Source: Homoserinimonas sp. (GTDB taxonomy: Bacteria; Actinomycetota; Actinomycetes; Actinomycetales; Microbacteriaceae). Taken from it: DNA of 64,000 nucleotides. How positions within the stretch are numbered: the stretch's first letter is position 1; each line of letters begins with the position of its first letter. The stretch lies in NCBI GenBank assembly GCA_023957835.1, contig JAMLGP010000001.1, forward strand, positions 1,791,575-1,855,574, read 5' to 3'. Shown in pieces: positions 1-8,630 of this stretch. The notes beneath the pieces are model-generated. The model was not told the DNA's origin. It did no database searches and worked only from the letters and a program-made list of their open reading frames with translations. Position numbers and translations under genes: made by a program.

Positions 1-1
1 G

Positions 2-361
2 GTGGGAATCGCAATCGCAACCAGTGTTGCCGGCAGCAGTCAGTCGATAGTCGGGCTCTTCATCATCCGTCGCCGCCTTGGCGGGCAAATCGGCGGCCGA
101 GTGCTCGTTCGCCACTTGCAGTTCCTGCTTCTCTCTGCGATCTCCGGAGTATTCGGACTGGGAGTGGTTGCCGTCCTTGGAGGGTTCGATCCGACCGGCT
201 TCGGCCAGTCCGGAATTTTTCAGGCCTGCCTGACAATCCTCGCCGCCACCGTATTCATGGCGCTCATCTACCTGGGTTTGCTTTGGGTCAGCAGAAACCA
301 GGAACTGCATTCGGTGATTTCTACCGTTCGAGGGCGTTTCACCAGAACCAGGGTGGAATAG
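2..361 (+). CDS. murJ: MurJ/MviN lipid II flippase, C-terminal fragment (cut by window edge)
   Basis: The reading frame is open at the left window edge and ends in TAG, so only the last ~119 residues are present. Two hydrophobic segments (roughly fragment residues 40-60 and 72-95) follow an amphipathic stretch with GLFIIRRRLGG, and the tail is basic, as at the end of MurJ/MviN. The family flips lipid II across the membrane for peptidoglycan synthesis. The assignment leans on synteny: in Actinobacteria murJ lies directly upstream of trxB near oriC. The fragment itself has no diagnostic motif. The GTG at base 2 is internal, not the real start. Confidence 0.7.
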   Translation: MGIAIATSVAGSSQSIVGLFIIRRRLGGQIGGRVLVRHLQFLLLSAISGVFGLGVVAVLGGFDPTGFGQSGIFQACLTILAATVFMALIYLGLLWVSRNQELHSVISTVRGRFTRTRVE

Positions 362-407
362 CCCCGGCTTAGGATTGGTTGTATCCAGAGCAACCGAGGG
401 GAAAGCA

Positions 408-1373
408 GTGCGTCAACTCATAATCATCGGCTCTGGCCCTGCGGGCTTTACGGCCGCAATTTACGCGGCCAGAGCAAACCTGGAACCACTACTGATCGCC
501 AGTTCAGTGGATGCCGGCGGCGAGCTAATGCAAACCACCGAAGTTGAGAACTTCCCAGGCTTTCCCGAGGCAATCCAGGGACCGGATCTAATGGCGAAGA
601 TTCAGGCGCAGGCCGAAAAGTTTGGCACGGAAGTCGTACTGGATGACGTGGTCGAACTCGACCTGAAATCTCAAATCAAGAAGGTCACTCTCGGCTCCGG
701 CAAGGTGGAGGAAGCCCTCGCGGTTATCTACGCCACCGGATCGGCCTATCGCAAGCTTGGAGTTGAAGGAGAAGATCGGCTTAGCGGTCACGGCGTCTCC
801 TGGTGTGCCACTTGTGACGGCTTCTTCTTCCGCGAGAAAGTAGTGGCAGTCGTAGGCGGCGGAGACTCTGCGATGGAGGAAGCGACTTTTCTGACTCGAT
901 TCGCCTCCAAGGTTTACCTGATTCATCGGAGCGAAAATTTGCGCGCTTCGGAAATCATGCAGGAGCGCGCTAAGAGCAATCCGAAAATCGAGTTCCGCTT
1001 CAACAAGACCGTTTCTCGAATCGAAGGCGACGAGCTCGTGTCGAAGCTAATTCTTTCCGACACCACGGACGGATCGGAATCCGAACTCGAGGTGAACGGA
1101 GTCTTTGTCGCCATCGGCAGCGACCCCAGAGTTCACCTGGTGCACGGACAACTGGAGTTGACCGCAGACGGCACCATCAAGGTAGACGGCCGCACTTCAC
1201 GGACTTCCCTTGAAGGAGTCTTCGCCGCGGGAGACGTTCTGGACCCGACCTATCGGCAGGCAGTGACAGCGGCCGGTTCAGGAACGGTAGCCGCGCTTGA
1301 CGCTCAACACTATTTGGCTGCATTGCCCAGGGAGCTGCTTGCGGAGGCAAGCAAGCAAACCGCCGCAGTCTGA
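408..1373 (+). CDS. trxB: Thioredoxin-disulfide reductase
   Basis: A 321-residue NADPH- and FAD-dependent flavoprotein that reduces thioredoxin in the cytoplasm. Visible motifs are the N-terminal FAD dinucleotide fold GSGPAG (residues 8-13), the redox pair C133-A-T-C136 (CATCDG), the NADPH fold GGGDSAMEEA (~150) and the C-terminal FAD motif GVFAAGDV. Length is normal for the low-Mr type. I chose the GTG at 408 because GAGGGGA sits 5-6 nt upstream and the product begins directly with RQLIIIGSGPAG; an in-frame start at 375 would add 11 unconserved residues. trxA follows 31 bp downstream on the same strand, so the pair is probably an operon. Confidence 0.95.
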   Translation: MRQLIIIGSGPAGFTAAIYAARANLEPLLIASSVDAGGELMQTTEVENFPGFPEAIQGPDLMAKIQAQAEKFGTEVVLDDVVELDLKSQIKKVTLGSGKVEEALAVIYATGSAYRKLGVEGEDRLSGHGVSWCATCDGFFFREKVVAVVGGGDSAMEEATFLTRFASKVYLIHRSENLRASEIMQERAKSNPKIEFRFNKTVSRIEGDELVSKLILSDTTDGSESELEVNGVFVAIGSDPRVHLVHGQLELTADGTIKVDGRTSRTSLEGVFAAGDVLDPTYRQAVTAAGSGTVAALDAQHYLAALPRELLAEASKQTAAV

Positions 1374-1404
1374 ACTAAATCAATCCGAGGGAAGGAAATT
1401 CCAA

Positions 1405-1731
1405 ATGTCGATCGCAACTGACGTAACTGACGACACCTTTGAGACCGAGGTGCTGGCTTCCGACAAGACCACACTCGTCGACTTCTGGGCAGAATGGTGT
1501 GGCCCGTGCCGCGCTGTCTCCCCGATTCTTGACCAGATTGCCGAGGAGAACCCGGACAAGATCCGACTCGTCAAGGTCGATGTGGATGCCAACCCACAAC
1601 TGGCAATGAAGTACCAGATAACTTCTATCCCAGCCATGAAGGTCTTCCGCGGCGGGGAAGTCGCCCTGTCGATGGTGGGCGCAATGCCAAAGCCTGCTCT
1701 CGAAGCTAAGCTCGCAGAGTTCCTGAACTGA
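1405..1731 (+). CDS. trxA: Thioredoxin
   Basis: A 108-residue classical thioredoxin with the redox motif W31-C-G-P-C35 inside VDFWAEWCGPC, the cis-proline region TSIPAMKVF and the usual length. It is reduced by TrxB, encoded immediately upstream, and passes electrons to cytoplasmic disulfide targets. The ATG at 1405 has an upstream GAGGGAAGGA; longer in-frame starts would run back into trxB. The gene ends head-to-head with parB, with a hairpin terminator candidate between them. Confidence 0.96.
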   Translation: MSIATDVTDDTFETEVLASDKTTLVDFWAEWCGPCRAVSPILDQIAEENPDKIRLVKVDVDANPQLAMKYQITSIPAMKVFRGGEVALSMVGAMPKPALEAKLAEFLN

Positions 1732-1743
1732 AGTCTTGACAGG

Positions 1744-1768
1744 TGCTCAAGTCACAGGTACTTGAGCA
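1744..1768. terminator. Hairpin between convergent trxA and parB
   Basis: A perfect 9-bp inverted repeat (TGCTCAAGT / ACTTGAGCA) with a 7-nt loop starts 12 bp after the trxA stop. No T-run follows on either strand, so it is a weak or bidirectional terminator candidate. The rest of the gap to the parB stop (1769-1860) holds no other structure I can support. Confidence 0.5.
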
Positions 1769-1860
1769 ATCCTCAGATTAGTTGTCGGGCGCGCCGTCAT
1801 CCGATTCCATCGCGGGGGCGACGGCAAATCTGCAGGATCGCAGCGAATCAGCCGAACCGC

Positions 1861-2805
1861 TCAGGAACTGCTGCCGAAAGTCGGTTCGCCGATTTCCTGC
1901 AGAATCCGATTCAGGTCCGAGACGCTCCCAAAGTCGATCGACAGGGTTCCCTTGCTTGAACCGAGGCTAATTCTCACCCTCGTGTTGAGCCGGTCTCCGA
2001 GCCGCTCTGCGATTTCAGCCAATTGAGCTTGCCGACCGCCCGCTGTCGGTTTCTGCTTACGATTCGAAGGAACCTTTGAGACACCGGCGGCCGCCTCGGC
2101 TGCGCGAACCGTCAGCTCCTCGTTCACGATTTTCTGGGCAAGTCGCTCCATTGCTTCAGAGCTTCCTGCCCCGAGAATCGCCCTCGCATGTCCCGCAGAG
2201 ATGACCCCTGCAGCGACTTTCTTCTGCACTGAAGGAGGCAACTTCAGGAGCCTTAGGGTATTGGTTATTTGAGGTCGGGAGCGACCGATTCTCGAAGCGA
2301 GCTGGTCCTGAGTAATTCCGAAGTCGGCAAGCAATTGCTGATAGGCGGATGCCTCCTCAAGCGGATTCAGGTCAGCCCGGTGCAGATTCTCCAGGAGCGC
2401 ATCCCGGAGCATTTCATCATCAGCAGTGTTCTTGACAACTGCCGGGATGGTCTTCAGTCCAAGAGCTTTGCTCGCCCTCAATCTGCGCTCGCCCATAACG
2501 AGTTCGTACTTTGGCTTGCCGGCGCCTTCGACTTGCCTGACCACGATCGGCTGCAGCACTCCGACTTCGCGGATTGAGACTTTGAGCTCTTCCAGCTTCT
2601 CCTGGTCGAACTCCTGCCGCGGCTGAGAGGCATTCGGAATGATCTGACTTAAAGGCAGATCGGCGAGCCTGGCTCCCGGCACATTTCTGAGTCCGGCCGC
2701 CGGGTCCACGGGGAAGAAGACATCAACCGGGCGATCGATCGCGGGATCCTCGGTCGGAATGAGGGCTCCAATGCCCCTGCCCAGTCCGGTACGTTTTGTT
2801 GCCAT
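1861..2805 (-). CDS. parB: Chromosome-partitioning protein ParB
   Basis: A 314-residue ParB CTPase/DNA-clamp protein that loads at parS and spreads to form the partition complex. Features: basic start RTGLGRGIGALIP, the ParB/Srx N-terminal domain with the GERRLRAS CTP-binding motif (~residues 104-111), a helix-turn-helix around DQLASRIGRSRPQITNTLR that reads parS, and a C-terminal dimerisation region. Its ATG overlaps the parA stop by one base (TAATG), so translation is probably coupled. Two parS sites lie 0.9 and 1.6 kb upstream in the same operon. Confidence 0.96.
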   Translation of the reverse strand: MATKRTGLGRGIGALIPTEDPAIDRPVDVFFPVDPAAGLRNVPGARLADLPLSQIIPNASQPRQEFDQEKLEELKVSIREVGVLQPIVVRQVEGAGKPKYELVMGERRLRASKALGLKTIPAVVKNTADDEMLRDALLENLHRADLNPLEEASAYQQLLADFGITQDQLASRIGRSRPQITNTLRLLKLPPSVQKKVAAGVISAGHARAILGAGSSEAMERLAQKIVNEELTVRAAEAAAGVSKVPSNRKQKPTAGGRQAQLAEIAERLGDRLNTRVRISLGSSKGTLSIDFGSVSDLNRILQEIGEPTFGSSS

Positions 2806-3722
2806 TATTTCGGAGCTCCTCGGTGCGCAATTTCGGCCGCCGCCTCCTGATAGGAAAGCGAGCCGCTTGAGTTGGCGTCATAACTGATAACGCTCTGCCC
2901 GTAGCTGGGCGCTTCGGAAATCCTCACCGATCTCGGGATCAGAGTATCGAGGGTTTCAGCAGGAAAGTGCTCTCGAACATCCTGAACCACCTGATTAGCC
3001 AGATTGGTCCGCTGATCGTACATGGTCAGGAGGATGGTCGAAACCTTGAGCCTGGGGTTCAGGTGCCGCTCGATGAGTTGGATGGTGTTCATGAGCTGGC
3101 TGAGTCCCTCAAGTGCGTAGTATTCGCACTGAATCGGGATCAGCACTTCGGTCGCAGCCACGAAGGCGTTTATGGTCAGGAGCCCGAGAGAAGGCGGACA
3201 GTCGATAAAGACGTAATGGTAGGTCGTTCCTTCTGAACCCAGGAGCACCTCAAGAGCCGACCTAAGTCTCTGCTCTCTGGCGACCATCGAGACCAGTTCA
3301 ATCTCTGCCCCCGCCAGATGGATAGTTGCCGGAACGCAATCGAGGGTTTCAAATTCGGGACTGCGCTGGATTACCGAAGCCACGGGAGCGTCGTTGATGA
3401 TCACATCGTAGACGCTCGCGGTCTCTGCCCGATGCTCGACCCCAAGGGCAGTTGAAGCGTTCCCCTGAGGATCGAGGTCGATCACGAGCACTCGGGCCCC
3501 GGAGCGCGCCAAAGCTACCGCGAGATTCACAGTCGTGGTCGTCTTTCCCACCCCGCCCTTTTGGTTGGCGACGGTTAGGATTCTGGTTTTCTTTGGAAGT
3601 GGCAGCTGGTCTTCGGCCAGTGCCCGTCTGCGTCTGGTCAGCTCCGCGATTTCACGCGCCAGAGGGGTCGACTCATCGGCGTCAATCGGTCGATTCTCGG
3701 AATCGACTTCCGGATGTTTCAC
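2805..3722 (-). CDS. parA: Chromosome-partitioning ATPase ParA (Soj)
   Basis: A Walker-type ParA ATPase that works with ParB to segregate origins. The deviant Walker A KGGVGKTTT follows LTVANQ, with DLDPQGNAS and the FIDCPPSLG Walker B-like motif downstream. The start is uncertain. GTG at 3722 (305 residues) lies inside the parS palindrome, so the protein begins V-K-H-P; a TTG at 3764 would add 14 residues (319) and lies just after the rsmG stop. I prefer 3722 because an AGG lies 6 nt upstream, but neither has a strong ribosome-binding site. Regulation by ParB bound at the start codon is plausible. Confidence 0.93.
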   Translation of the reverse strand: MKHPEVDSENRPIDADESTPLAREIAELTRRRRALAEDQLPLPKKTRILTVANQKGGVGKTTTTVNLAVALARSGARVLVIDLDPQGNASTALGVEHRAETASVYDVIINDAPVASVIQRSPEFETLDCVPATIHLAGAEIELVSMVAREQRLRSALEVLLGSEGTTYHYVFIDCPPSLGLLTINAFVAATEVLIPIQCEYYALEGLSQLMNTIQLIERHLNPRLKVSTILLTMYDQRTNLANQVVQDVREHFPAETLDTLIPRSVRISEAPSYGQSVISYDANSSGSLSYQEAAAEIAHRGAPK

Positions 3723-3730
3723 GTGAAACC
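3715..3730. promoter_or_regulatory. parS site 1 (one mismatch), at parA start
   Basis: TGTTTCACGTGAAACC matches the parS consensus TGTTTCACGTGAAACA in 15 of 16 positions. It covers the likely GTG start of parA. Confidence 0.9.
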
Positions 3731-3771
3731 TCAATTGATAGAGCGAACGGGGGTGCCGGGCCAACTAGCGG

Positions 3772-4404
3772 TCAGTCCACTTTAGCCCGAAATAATCTGG
3801 TGGACTCAGTACCGTACTCGGGCCCCAGAGTAAGTACTTCAATTCCGCTCAGCCGGAATTTTCCAATGACCTTTCGGGCGGCCTCAAGTTCCTCAAGAAC
3901 TCGCTCCCCCTTCATGAAGAGCATTTCCCCTCCTGACTTCAGGAGTCGCACAGCCAGCGGAATTAGCTTTGAAATCGACCCGACCGCCCTGGCAGTGACC
4001 TGATCGAACTCCCCCGCCGCTGCTTCTTCCGCTCGTCCCCTGAAGACCTCCACGTTCTCCAGCCCGAGCTCTTCAACCTGGGAACGCAGCCATTCAACCC
4101 TGCGCTCCATAGGCTCAATAAGAACGAACTGCGACTCTGGCCTCATGATCGCCACGACCAGACCGGGCAATCCAGCGCCACTTCCAATGTCGGCAATTCT
4201 CCCCGAGCCAATCTGTCCTGCTATTAGCCCGCAGTTTTCGATGTGCCTGGTCCAAATTCTTGAAAGCTCAGAAGGTCCGATCAAACCGAGAAGCGGACCG
4301 CGCTCAGAGAGATTGCGTGCGAACTCTTCGATCCTGAAAATGCTGGATCCGAAGATAGCTCTCGAGGATTCCGGCATCGCCTCGGTTGCCTCTGGCTCGG
4401 TCAA
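3772..4404 (-). CDS. rsmG: 16S rRNA (guanine-527-N7)-methyltransferase
   Basis: A SAM-dependent methyltransferase that makes m7G527 in 16S rRNA; its loss is known to give low-level streptomycin resistance. The SAM-binding motif IADIGSGAGLPGL and the downstream VTARAVGSISKLIPLA region are typical of RsmG/GidB. I placed the start at TTG 4404 (210 residues), which has GGGAG 6 nt upstream; an ATG at 4377 would give 201 residues. Starts farther upstream would run through parS site 2 and into jag. It lies between jag and parA in the leftward operon. Confidence 0.9.
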   Translation of the reverse strand: MTEPEATEAMPESSRAIFGSSIFRIEEFARNLSERGPLLGLIGPSELSRIWTRHIENCGLIAGQIGSGRIADIGSGAGLPGLVVAIMRPESQFVLIEPMERRVEWLRSQVEELGLENVEVFRGRAEEAAAGEFDQVTARAVGSISKLIPLAVRLLKSGGEMLFMKGERVLEELEAARKVIGKFRLSGIEVLTLGPEYGTESTRLFRAKVD

Positions 4405-4422
4405 TCCACTCTCCCGGCCGAA

Positions 4423-4438
4423 TGTTTCACGTGAAACA
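4423..4438. promoter_or_regulatory. parS site 2 (perfect), at jag-rsmG junction
   Basis: A perfect TGTTTCACGTGAAACA palindrome. It lies one base from the jag stop codon (4439-4441) and ~19 bp upstream of the rsmG start. Confidence 0.95.
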
Positions 4439-4981
4439 TCACCGGCTCGAGATGACGGTGTGTCTTTCCTTGCCCTCGCCGGAGGACTCCGAATGCAATC
4501 CCTTCTCTGCGACAAGATCGTGCACAAGCTTTCGCTCATAAGACGACATGGGCGGAAGGGAAACCGAACTTGCGCCAGCCTCAATTCTCTCGGCCGCTCT
4601 CGTCACGAGTCGATCGAGCTCAGTCTGCCTCGCCTGCCTTGAACCGCCGATGTCAAGAATCAACCTCGAGTACGAGCCCGTTCGAACCTGAACCGCGATC
4701 CGGGTCAGCTCCTGCAGGGCAGCGACAGTGTCGCCCCTGGAGAGCAGTCGAAGTTGATCGTTGTCTCCAGAATTGACTGAAATGTAAGCGCGGCCATCCC
4801 GAGCATCGATGTCGATGTCACCATCGAGATCAGTGATATCCAGAAGCTCCTCGATGTAGTCCGCCGCAATATCGCCCTCCTCCTCAAGCTGGGCGATGGA
4901 ACGACCGCTCTCGGAATCTTCTCCGAGCGAGTCTTCGGCTTCGAGAGGTGTCTCAACCTCTTTGGCATCCTCAGTCGACAC
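4439..4981 (-). CDS. jag: Jag/KhpB-like RNA-binding protein (KH-R3H)
   Basis: A 180-residue protein with an acidic N-terminus (residues 1-45), a KH-like domain (ITDLDGDIDIDA to SRLILDIGG) and a C-terminal R3H domain with SSYERKLVHDLVAE. Jag/KhpB proteins bind RNA and are typically encoded next to yidC. The GTG start at 4981 is supported by AGAGG 5 nt upstream and by its position 3 bp after the yidC stop. Its own stop touches parS site 2. Confidence 0.9.
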   Translation of the reverse strand: MSTEDAKEVETPLEAEDSLGEDSESGRSIAQLEEEGDIAADYIEELLDITDLDGDIDIDARDGRAYISVNSGDNDQLRLLSRGDTVAALQELTRIAVQVRTGSYSRLILDIGGSRQARQTELDRLVTRAAERIEAGASSVSLPPMSSYERKLVHDLVAEKGLHSESSGEGKERHTVISSR

Positions 4982-4984
4982 TCT

Positions 4985-5956
4985 CTACCTCTTTTTCTTC
5001 TTACGGTTCCTGGGGTTAACCGGCTGACTGCGCTGGGTGGTCTTGGGAGGTTCCGGCTCCTTCTCCGGCTCGTCCTCGACAATGACAATCCCGCGACGCT
5101 GGTTGCGCTTTGCAATTCTGGCTTCCCGCGCCAGGGCCGCCTCGCTGCCGGGAGTAGGCATATTGCGAATGACTATGAACTGCTGACCCATGGTCCAGAA
5201 GTTCGAAACCAGCCAGTAGAACATAACGCCGAGAGGGAAGGTAAAGCCGGAGAAGGCGAAAACGAGCGGAAGTACATAAAGCAGCATCCGCTGCTGTTTG
5301 TACATCGGGCTCGTCTTCATTTCCGGCGACTGGTTCTTCGACATAATCTGCAGCTGGGTGATGAACTGCGAAGCGCTCATGAGTACGACCATGATCGAGG
5401 CGATGACCACGACCGCAACAGTGCTGCCTCCGGCGATGTTCGCTGCCTCAGAGGATGTGCTGATTGCAAGTTTCAGAGGCGCACCGAGAAAGATCGATTC
5501 GCCGAACGAGTGCGAAAGGGTCTTGTTAAGAAGTCCAACGCCAACTCCTTCATGCTGCGCGTTCAGCAACACCGAATAGAGACCGAAGAAGATCGGCATT
5601 TGCAGCAGCAGCGGAAGGCAGGATGACAGGGGGTTGGTTCCCGCCTTCTTGTACATTTCCATGGTCTCGCGGGACATTGCCTCCCTCGAGAACTGATCCT
5701 TCTTGCCCTTGTACTTGGCCTGAATCTTCTTTAGCTCCGGCGCTACCTCGAGCATCTTGCGTTGGCTCTTGATTTGGCGCACAAAGATCGGAATCAAAAG
5801 AGCACGGATTACCAGCACAAGGCCGACGATCGAGAGGACCCAGGTAAAGCCGGAATCAGGGTCCATTCCAACCCAGGTGAATACCCAGTGGAAGGCGACG
5901 AGTATCGCCTCGATTATCCATTTGATCGGCCAGAGGATGGCGCCAATGACGTCCAT
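4985..5956 (-). CDS. yidC: Membrane protein insertase YidC
   Basis: A 323-residue YidC/Oxa1 insertase that integrates membrane proteins alone or with SecYEG. It has an N-terminal transmembrane segment, the conserved RALLIPIFVRQIKSQRKM region with the substrate-contact arginine in the groove, the cytoplasmic helical hairpin and further transmembrane helices, then a basic tail rich in Lys/Arg. There is no lipobox cysteine. The start ATG at 5956 immediately abuts the yidD stop codon. Confidence 0.95.
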   Translation of the reverse strand: MDVIGAILWPIKWIIEAILVAFHWVFTWVGMDPDSGFTWVLSIVGLVLVIRALLIPIFVRQIKSQRKMLEVAPELKKIQAKYKGKKDQFSREAMSRETMEMYKKAGTNPLSSCLPLLLQMPIFFGLYSVLLNAQHEGVGVGLLNKTLSHSFGESIFLGAPLKLAISTSSEAANIAGGSTVAVVVIASIMVVLMSASQFITQLQIMSKNQSPEMKTSPMYKQQRMLLYVLPLVFAFSGFTFPLGVMFYWLVSNFWTMGQQFIVIRNMPTPGSEAALAREARIAKRNQRRGIVIVEDEPEKEPEPPKTTQRSQPVNPRNRKKKKR

Positions 5957-6268
5957 TTACACTTGAACCCTTCGCTCGATCGGAACCACGAATCCGAACT
6001 TCGTTATCGAATACCTAAAGCCGGATGGCTCCGGAACATCATCTACTCCGCCGGCGGCCCAGGGGTGGCATCTGGCAATTCTCTTAGTCCCAAGCCAGAC
6101 CCCCCGAATCACGCCATACTTCTGGATGGCAATCAACGCGTAGTGGGAGCAGGTCGGGTAATACCTGCAAACGTCGCCATACAACGGTGAAATTACAGCC
6201 CGGTAACCCCGAAGAATGAGCACGCAAATATTTCGCGGAAGCAGAATCACCGAACGCAGAAAGTTCAC
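5957..6268 (-). CDS. yidD: Membrane protein insertion efficiency factor YidD
   Basis: A 103-residue YidD-family protein with the diagnostic cysteine/tyrosine motif C-R-Y-Y-P-T-C-S-H-Y-A and the later KRIARCHPWAAGGVD. YidD is thought to sit at the inner face of the membrane and help YidC insertion. The GTG start overlaps the rnpA stop (GTGA), and the gene abuts yidC. Confidence 0.94.
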   Translation of the reverse strand: MNFLRSVILLPRNICVLILRGYRAVISPLYGDVCRYYPTCSHYALIAIQKYGVIRGVWLGTKRIARCHPWAAGGVDDVPEPSGFRYSITKFGFVVPIERRVQV

Positions 6269-6603
6269 TTCTTTGCACCGTCCGCCGTGCTCTTTTGGAA
6301 GTCTTCTCTGAGTGAATCCCAGGTCGATTCGACTGCCGAAGGATTTACTCTCACCACCACATCCCGGCCCGAAACTCCCGCGTCCACCAGTTGTCTGGAT
6401 GCTGCTCTAAGCCTGCGGGTAAGCAGGTTCCTTGTCACTGCTTTACCCACCTTTCTCGAAACGATGAAGCCGAACCTTGCCGGCGAGGCATCATCCGTAC
6501 GAAGAATGCTGACGGAAAGGTACTTCCCGCTGACCTTCCTTCCCAATCGCAGAGTTCGCCTGAACTCTGCCCCGGTACGAAGTCGATTAGCTCTCGCGAG
6601 CAC
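6265..6603 (-). CDS. rnpA: Ribonuclease P protein component
   Basis: A 112-residue basic protein subunit of RNase P, which trims tRNA 5' ends with the M1 RNA. The start LARANRLRTGAEFRR and the RNR-type motif in KVGKAVTRNLLTRRLRAA are characteristic. The GTG start at 6603 lies 7 bp after the rpmH stop. The gene overlaps yidD by 4 bp. Confidence 0.95.
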   Translation of the reverse strand: MLARANRLRTGAEFRRTLRLGRKVSGKYLSVSILRTDDASPARFGFIVSRKVGKAVTRNLLTRRLRAASRQLVDAGVSGRDVVVRVNPSAVESTWDSLREDFQKSTADGAKK

Positions 6604-6610
6604 AATTTGT

Positions 6611-6748
6611 TCAGGCCGACAGTTCGCTGCGGCCCTTGCGGCGGCGAGCGCTCAGGATCGCGCGACCGGCGCGGGTGCGCATTCTCGCCCGGAATCCGTG
6701 GACCCGCGAACGCTTGCGGTTGCTCGGCTGAAAGGTTCTCTTAGTCAT
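6611..6748 (-). CDS. rpmH: 50S ribosomal protein L34
   Basis: A 45-residue, highly basic protein starting [20 protein letters not shown] and containing [15 protein letters not shown], the L34 signature. It is a late-assembling large-subunit protein. The ATG at 6748 has GGAG 8 nt upstream. It is the first gene of the leftward rpmH-rnpA-yidD-yidC-jag-rsmG-parA-parB operon and sits divergent to dnaA. Confidence 0.97.
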   Translation of the reverse strand: MTKRTFQPSNRKRSRVHGFRARMRTRAGRAILSARRRKGRSELSA

Positions 6749-6807
6749 CTTGGTGTCTCCATGTCAGGGTCTTTGCTTCAGGTGCAAGCAAGATGATTGC
6801 CCTGGAA

Positions 6808-6836
6808 GTCGTAGGGTGCCAAAAGGCAGAAGTCAA
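6808..6836 (-). promoter_or_regulatory. Promoter of the rpmH operon
   Basis: On the minus strand a -35 TTGACT (6836-6831) is separated by exactly 17 bp from a -10 TACGAC (6813-6808). Transcription would begin near 6800, ~50 nt before the rpmH ATG. This is a good match to a vegetative sigma factor site. Confidence 0.65.
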
Positions 6837-6968
6837 CTGATTAAAGGTACGGGGATTATCTCTCCCGGTCAAACGCGGCTACGACTGAACTGAAACTTTC
6901 CACCACTGCTTTACGACAATTTTCGCTCAGATCAGCAAATCAAACTAAGGTGGTGTCACTGAAAGATC

Positions 6969-6977
6969 AGTGGATAA
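6969..6977 (-). promoter_or_regulatory. DnaA box in the dnaA leader
   Basis: TTATCCACT on the minus strand matches the DnaA box TTATCCACA in 8 of 9 positions, 37 bp before the dnaA ATG, consistent with autoregulation. The wider rpmH-dnaA gap (6749-7013) otherwise holds only the rpmH promoter and AT-richer sequence. Confidence 0.55.
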
Positions 6978-7013
6978 CCCTGTTAGTAACTTTTCCGAGG
7001 ATGGAGTTGGCGG

Positions 7014-8411
7014 ATGCCTGAGAGTTCCGACCCCGTCCAGGATCTTTGGCAGGCAATCCTGTCTTCACTTCGACAGGACGACAGGATCTCTCCCCAGCTT
7101 CAGGGCTTTCTTTCGCTCGTAGTTCCAAAAGGCGTCATGGCCGGAACCCTCTATCTTGAAGTTCCAAACGAGCTGACCAGGGGGATGCTGGAGCAGCGGA
7201 TTCGACTTCCCATCCTCAATGCGATTGCGACTCTGGATGAAGATCAGGTCGTATCCACTTTTGCGATCGTGGTCAATCCGGAAATCGCTCAGCCGCAAGC
7301 CGAGACGGAAGAGGTTGAGTCGACCTACGTCGAGCAACCGGTGCAGGTCCTGGAAAGTGGCAAGAGACCGGACTCGAGGCTCAATCCCAAGTACAGTTTC
7401 GATAACTTCGTCATCGGCGGTTCAAACCGGTTCGCGCATGCTGCGGCATTCGCAGTTGCGGAGGCGCCCGCCAAGGCGTACAACCCCCTCTTCATATACG
7501 GCGAGTCCGGACTCGGCAAGACCCACCTGCTGCACGCGATCGGACACTACGCGGAAAGCCTCTACTCCGGGATCCGCATTCGCTACGTCAGCTCGGAAGA
7601 ATTCACCAACGACTTCATAAACTCGATCGCCAATAACAGGGCTTCGGTGTTCCAGTCCAGGTACCGCGATATTGATGTGCTCCTGATAGACGATATCCAG
7701 TTCCTGCAAGGAAAAGGCTCGACTCAGGAGGCCTTCTTCCACACCTTCAATACCCTGCACGATCACAACAAGCAGGTCGTAATCACGAGTGATCTTCCCC
7801 CAAAGCAATTGACCGGATTCGAAGATCGGATGCGGTCTCGATTCGAGTGGGGCCTCATCACCGACGTGCAGACTCCGGACCTCGAAACCCGAATTGCCAT
7901 TCTCAGAAAGAAGGCTCAAAGCGAAAGACTCCAGGTGCCGGATGAAATCCTGGAGTACATGGCATCCAAGGTTTCTTCGAACATTCGCGAACTCGAAGGA
8001 ACATTGATCAGAGTCATGGCCTTCTCCAGTTTGAATAAGACTCCGGTGGACATGGCAATGGTCCAAACCGTGCTTAAAGATCTCATCTCAGTAGGTGACG
8101 ACAATGTCGTGGCTCCGGTAGACATCATCAATCAGACCGCGCAGTACTTCCTGCTGTCGGTGGACGACCTCTACGGGCCATCAAGATCTCAGGCTGTTGC
8201 AACCGCAAGGCAAATCGCAATGTACCTTTGCCGCGAGCTGACCAATCTTTCGCTGCCGAAGATCGGACAGCTATTTGGAAATCGCGATCACACGACGGTT
8301 ATCCACGCGAACAAGAAGATAAGTGACCTTATGAAGGAGCGCAGGTCGATCTATAACCAGGTGACAGAACTCACAAGTCGAATCAAACAGAACCAGCGAT
8401 ATTCGAGGTAG
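7014..8411 (+). CDS. dnaA: Chromosomal replication initiator protein DnaA
   Basis: A 465-residue AAA+ initiator that binds DnaA boxes and melts oriC. Domain I covers residues ~1-90, a short linker domain II ~90-120, then the AAA+ domain with Walker A GESGLGKT (163-170) and Walker B DVLLIDDIQF (221-230). Domain IV carries the box-reading signature RDHTTVIH (~424-431). Domain II is short compared with Streptomyces or Mycobacterium. The ATG at 7014 has GGAG 7 nt upstream. oriC follows directly. Confidence 0.98.
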   Translation: MPESSDPVQDLWQAILSSLRQDDRISPQLQGFLSLVVPKGVMAGTLYLEVPNELTRGMLEQRIRLPILNAIATLDEDQVVSTFAIVVNPEIAQPQAETEEVESTYVEQPVQVLESGKRPDSRLNPKYSFDNFVIGGSNRFAHAAAFAVAEAPAKAYNPLFIYGESGLGKTHLLHAIGHYAESLYSGIRIRYVSSEEFTNDFINSIANNRASVFQSRYRDIDVLLIDDIQFLQGKGSTQEAFFHTFNTLHDHNKQVVITSDLPPKQLTGFEDRMRSRFEWGLITDVQTPDLETRIAILRKKAQSERLQVPDEILEYMASKVSSNIRELEGTLIRVMAFSSLNKTPVDMAMVQTVLKDLISVGDDNVVAPVDIINQTAQYFLLSVDDLYGPSRSQAVATARQIAMYLCRELTNLSLPKIGQLFGNRDHTTVIHANKKISDLMKERRSIYNQVTELTSRIKQNQRYSR

Positions 8412-8520
8412 TAAAACAGCTTGTGGATAATCTGTGGATAGTTGGTTGACGACTTGTGAGTTTTTTCGACTCGGCTGTTAGCAGCTCCAACTTCGTTCGT
8501 CTTTCATTCATTCGACTTTG

Positions 8521-8557
8521 AAGGTTGAGCCACAGGCTCTGCACATCTTTCAACCTT
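8521..8557. repeat. Nested inverted repeat in oriC
   Basis: An outer perfect 8-bp arm pair AAGGTTGA (8521-8528) / TCAACCTT (8550-8557) encloses a smaller 5-bp hairpin GAGCC / GGCTC (8527-8531 / 8535-8539). The two share bases, so they could form alternately. Confidence 0.6.
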
Positions 8558-8630
8558 GTAGTTTCCAGTAGAACACTGGGTTCTCGATCAGCTCTCCACA
8601 GTATCCACAGCCGTTAATACGATTAAGTCA

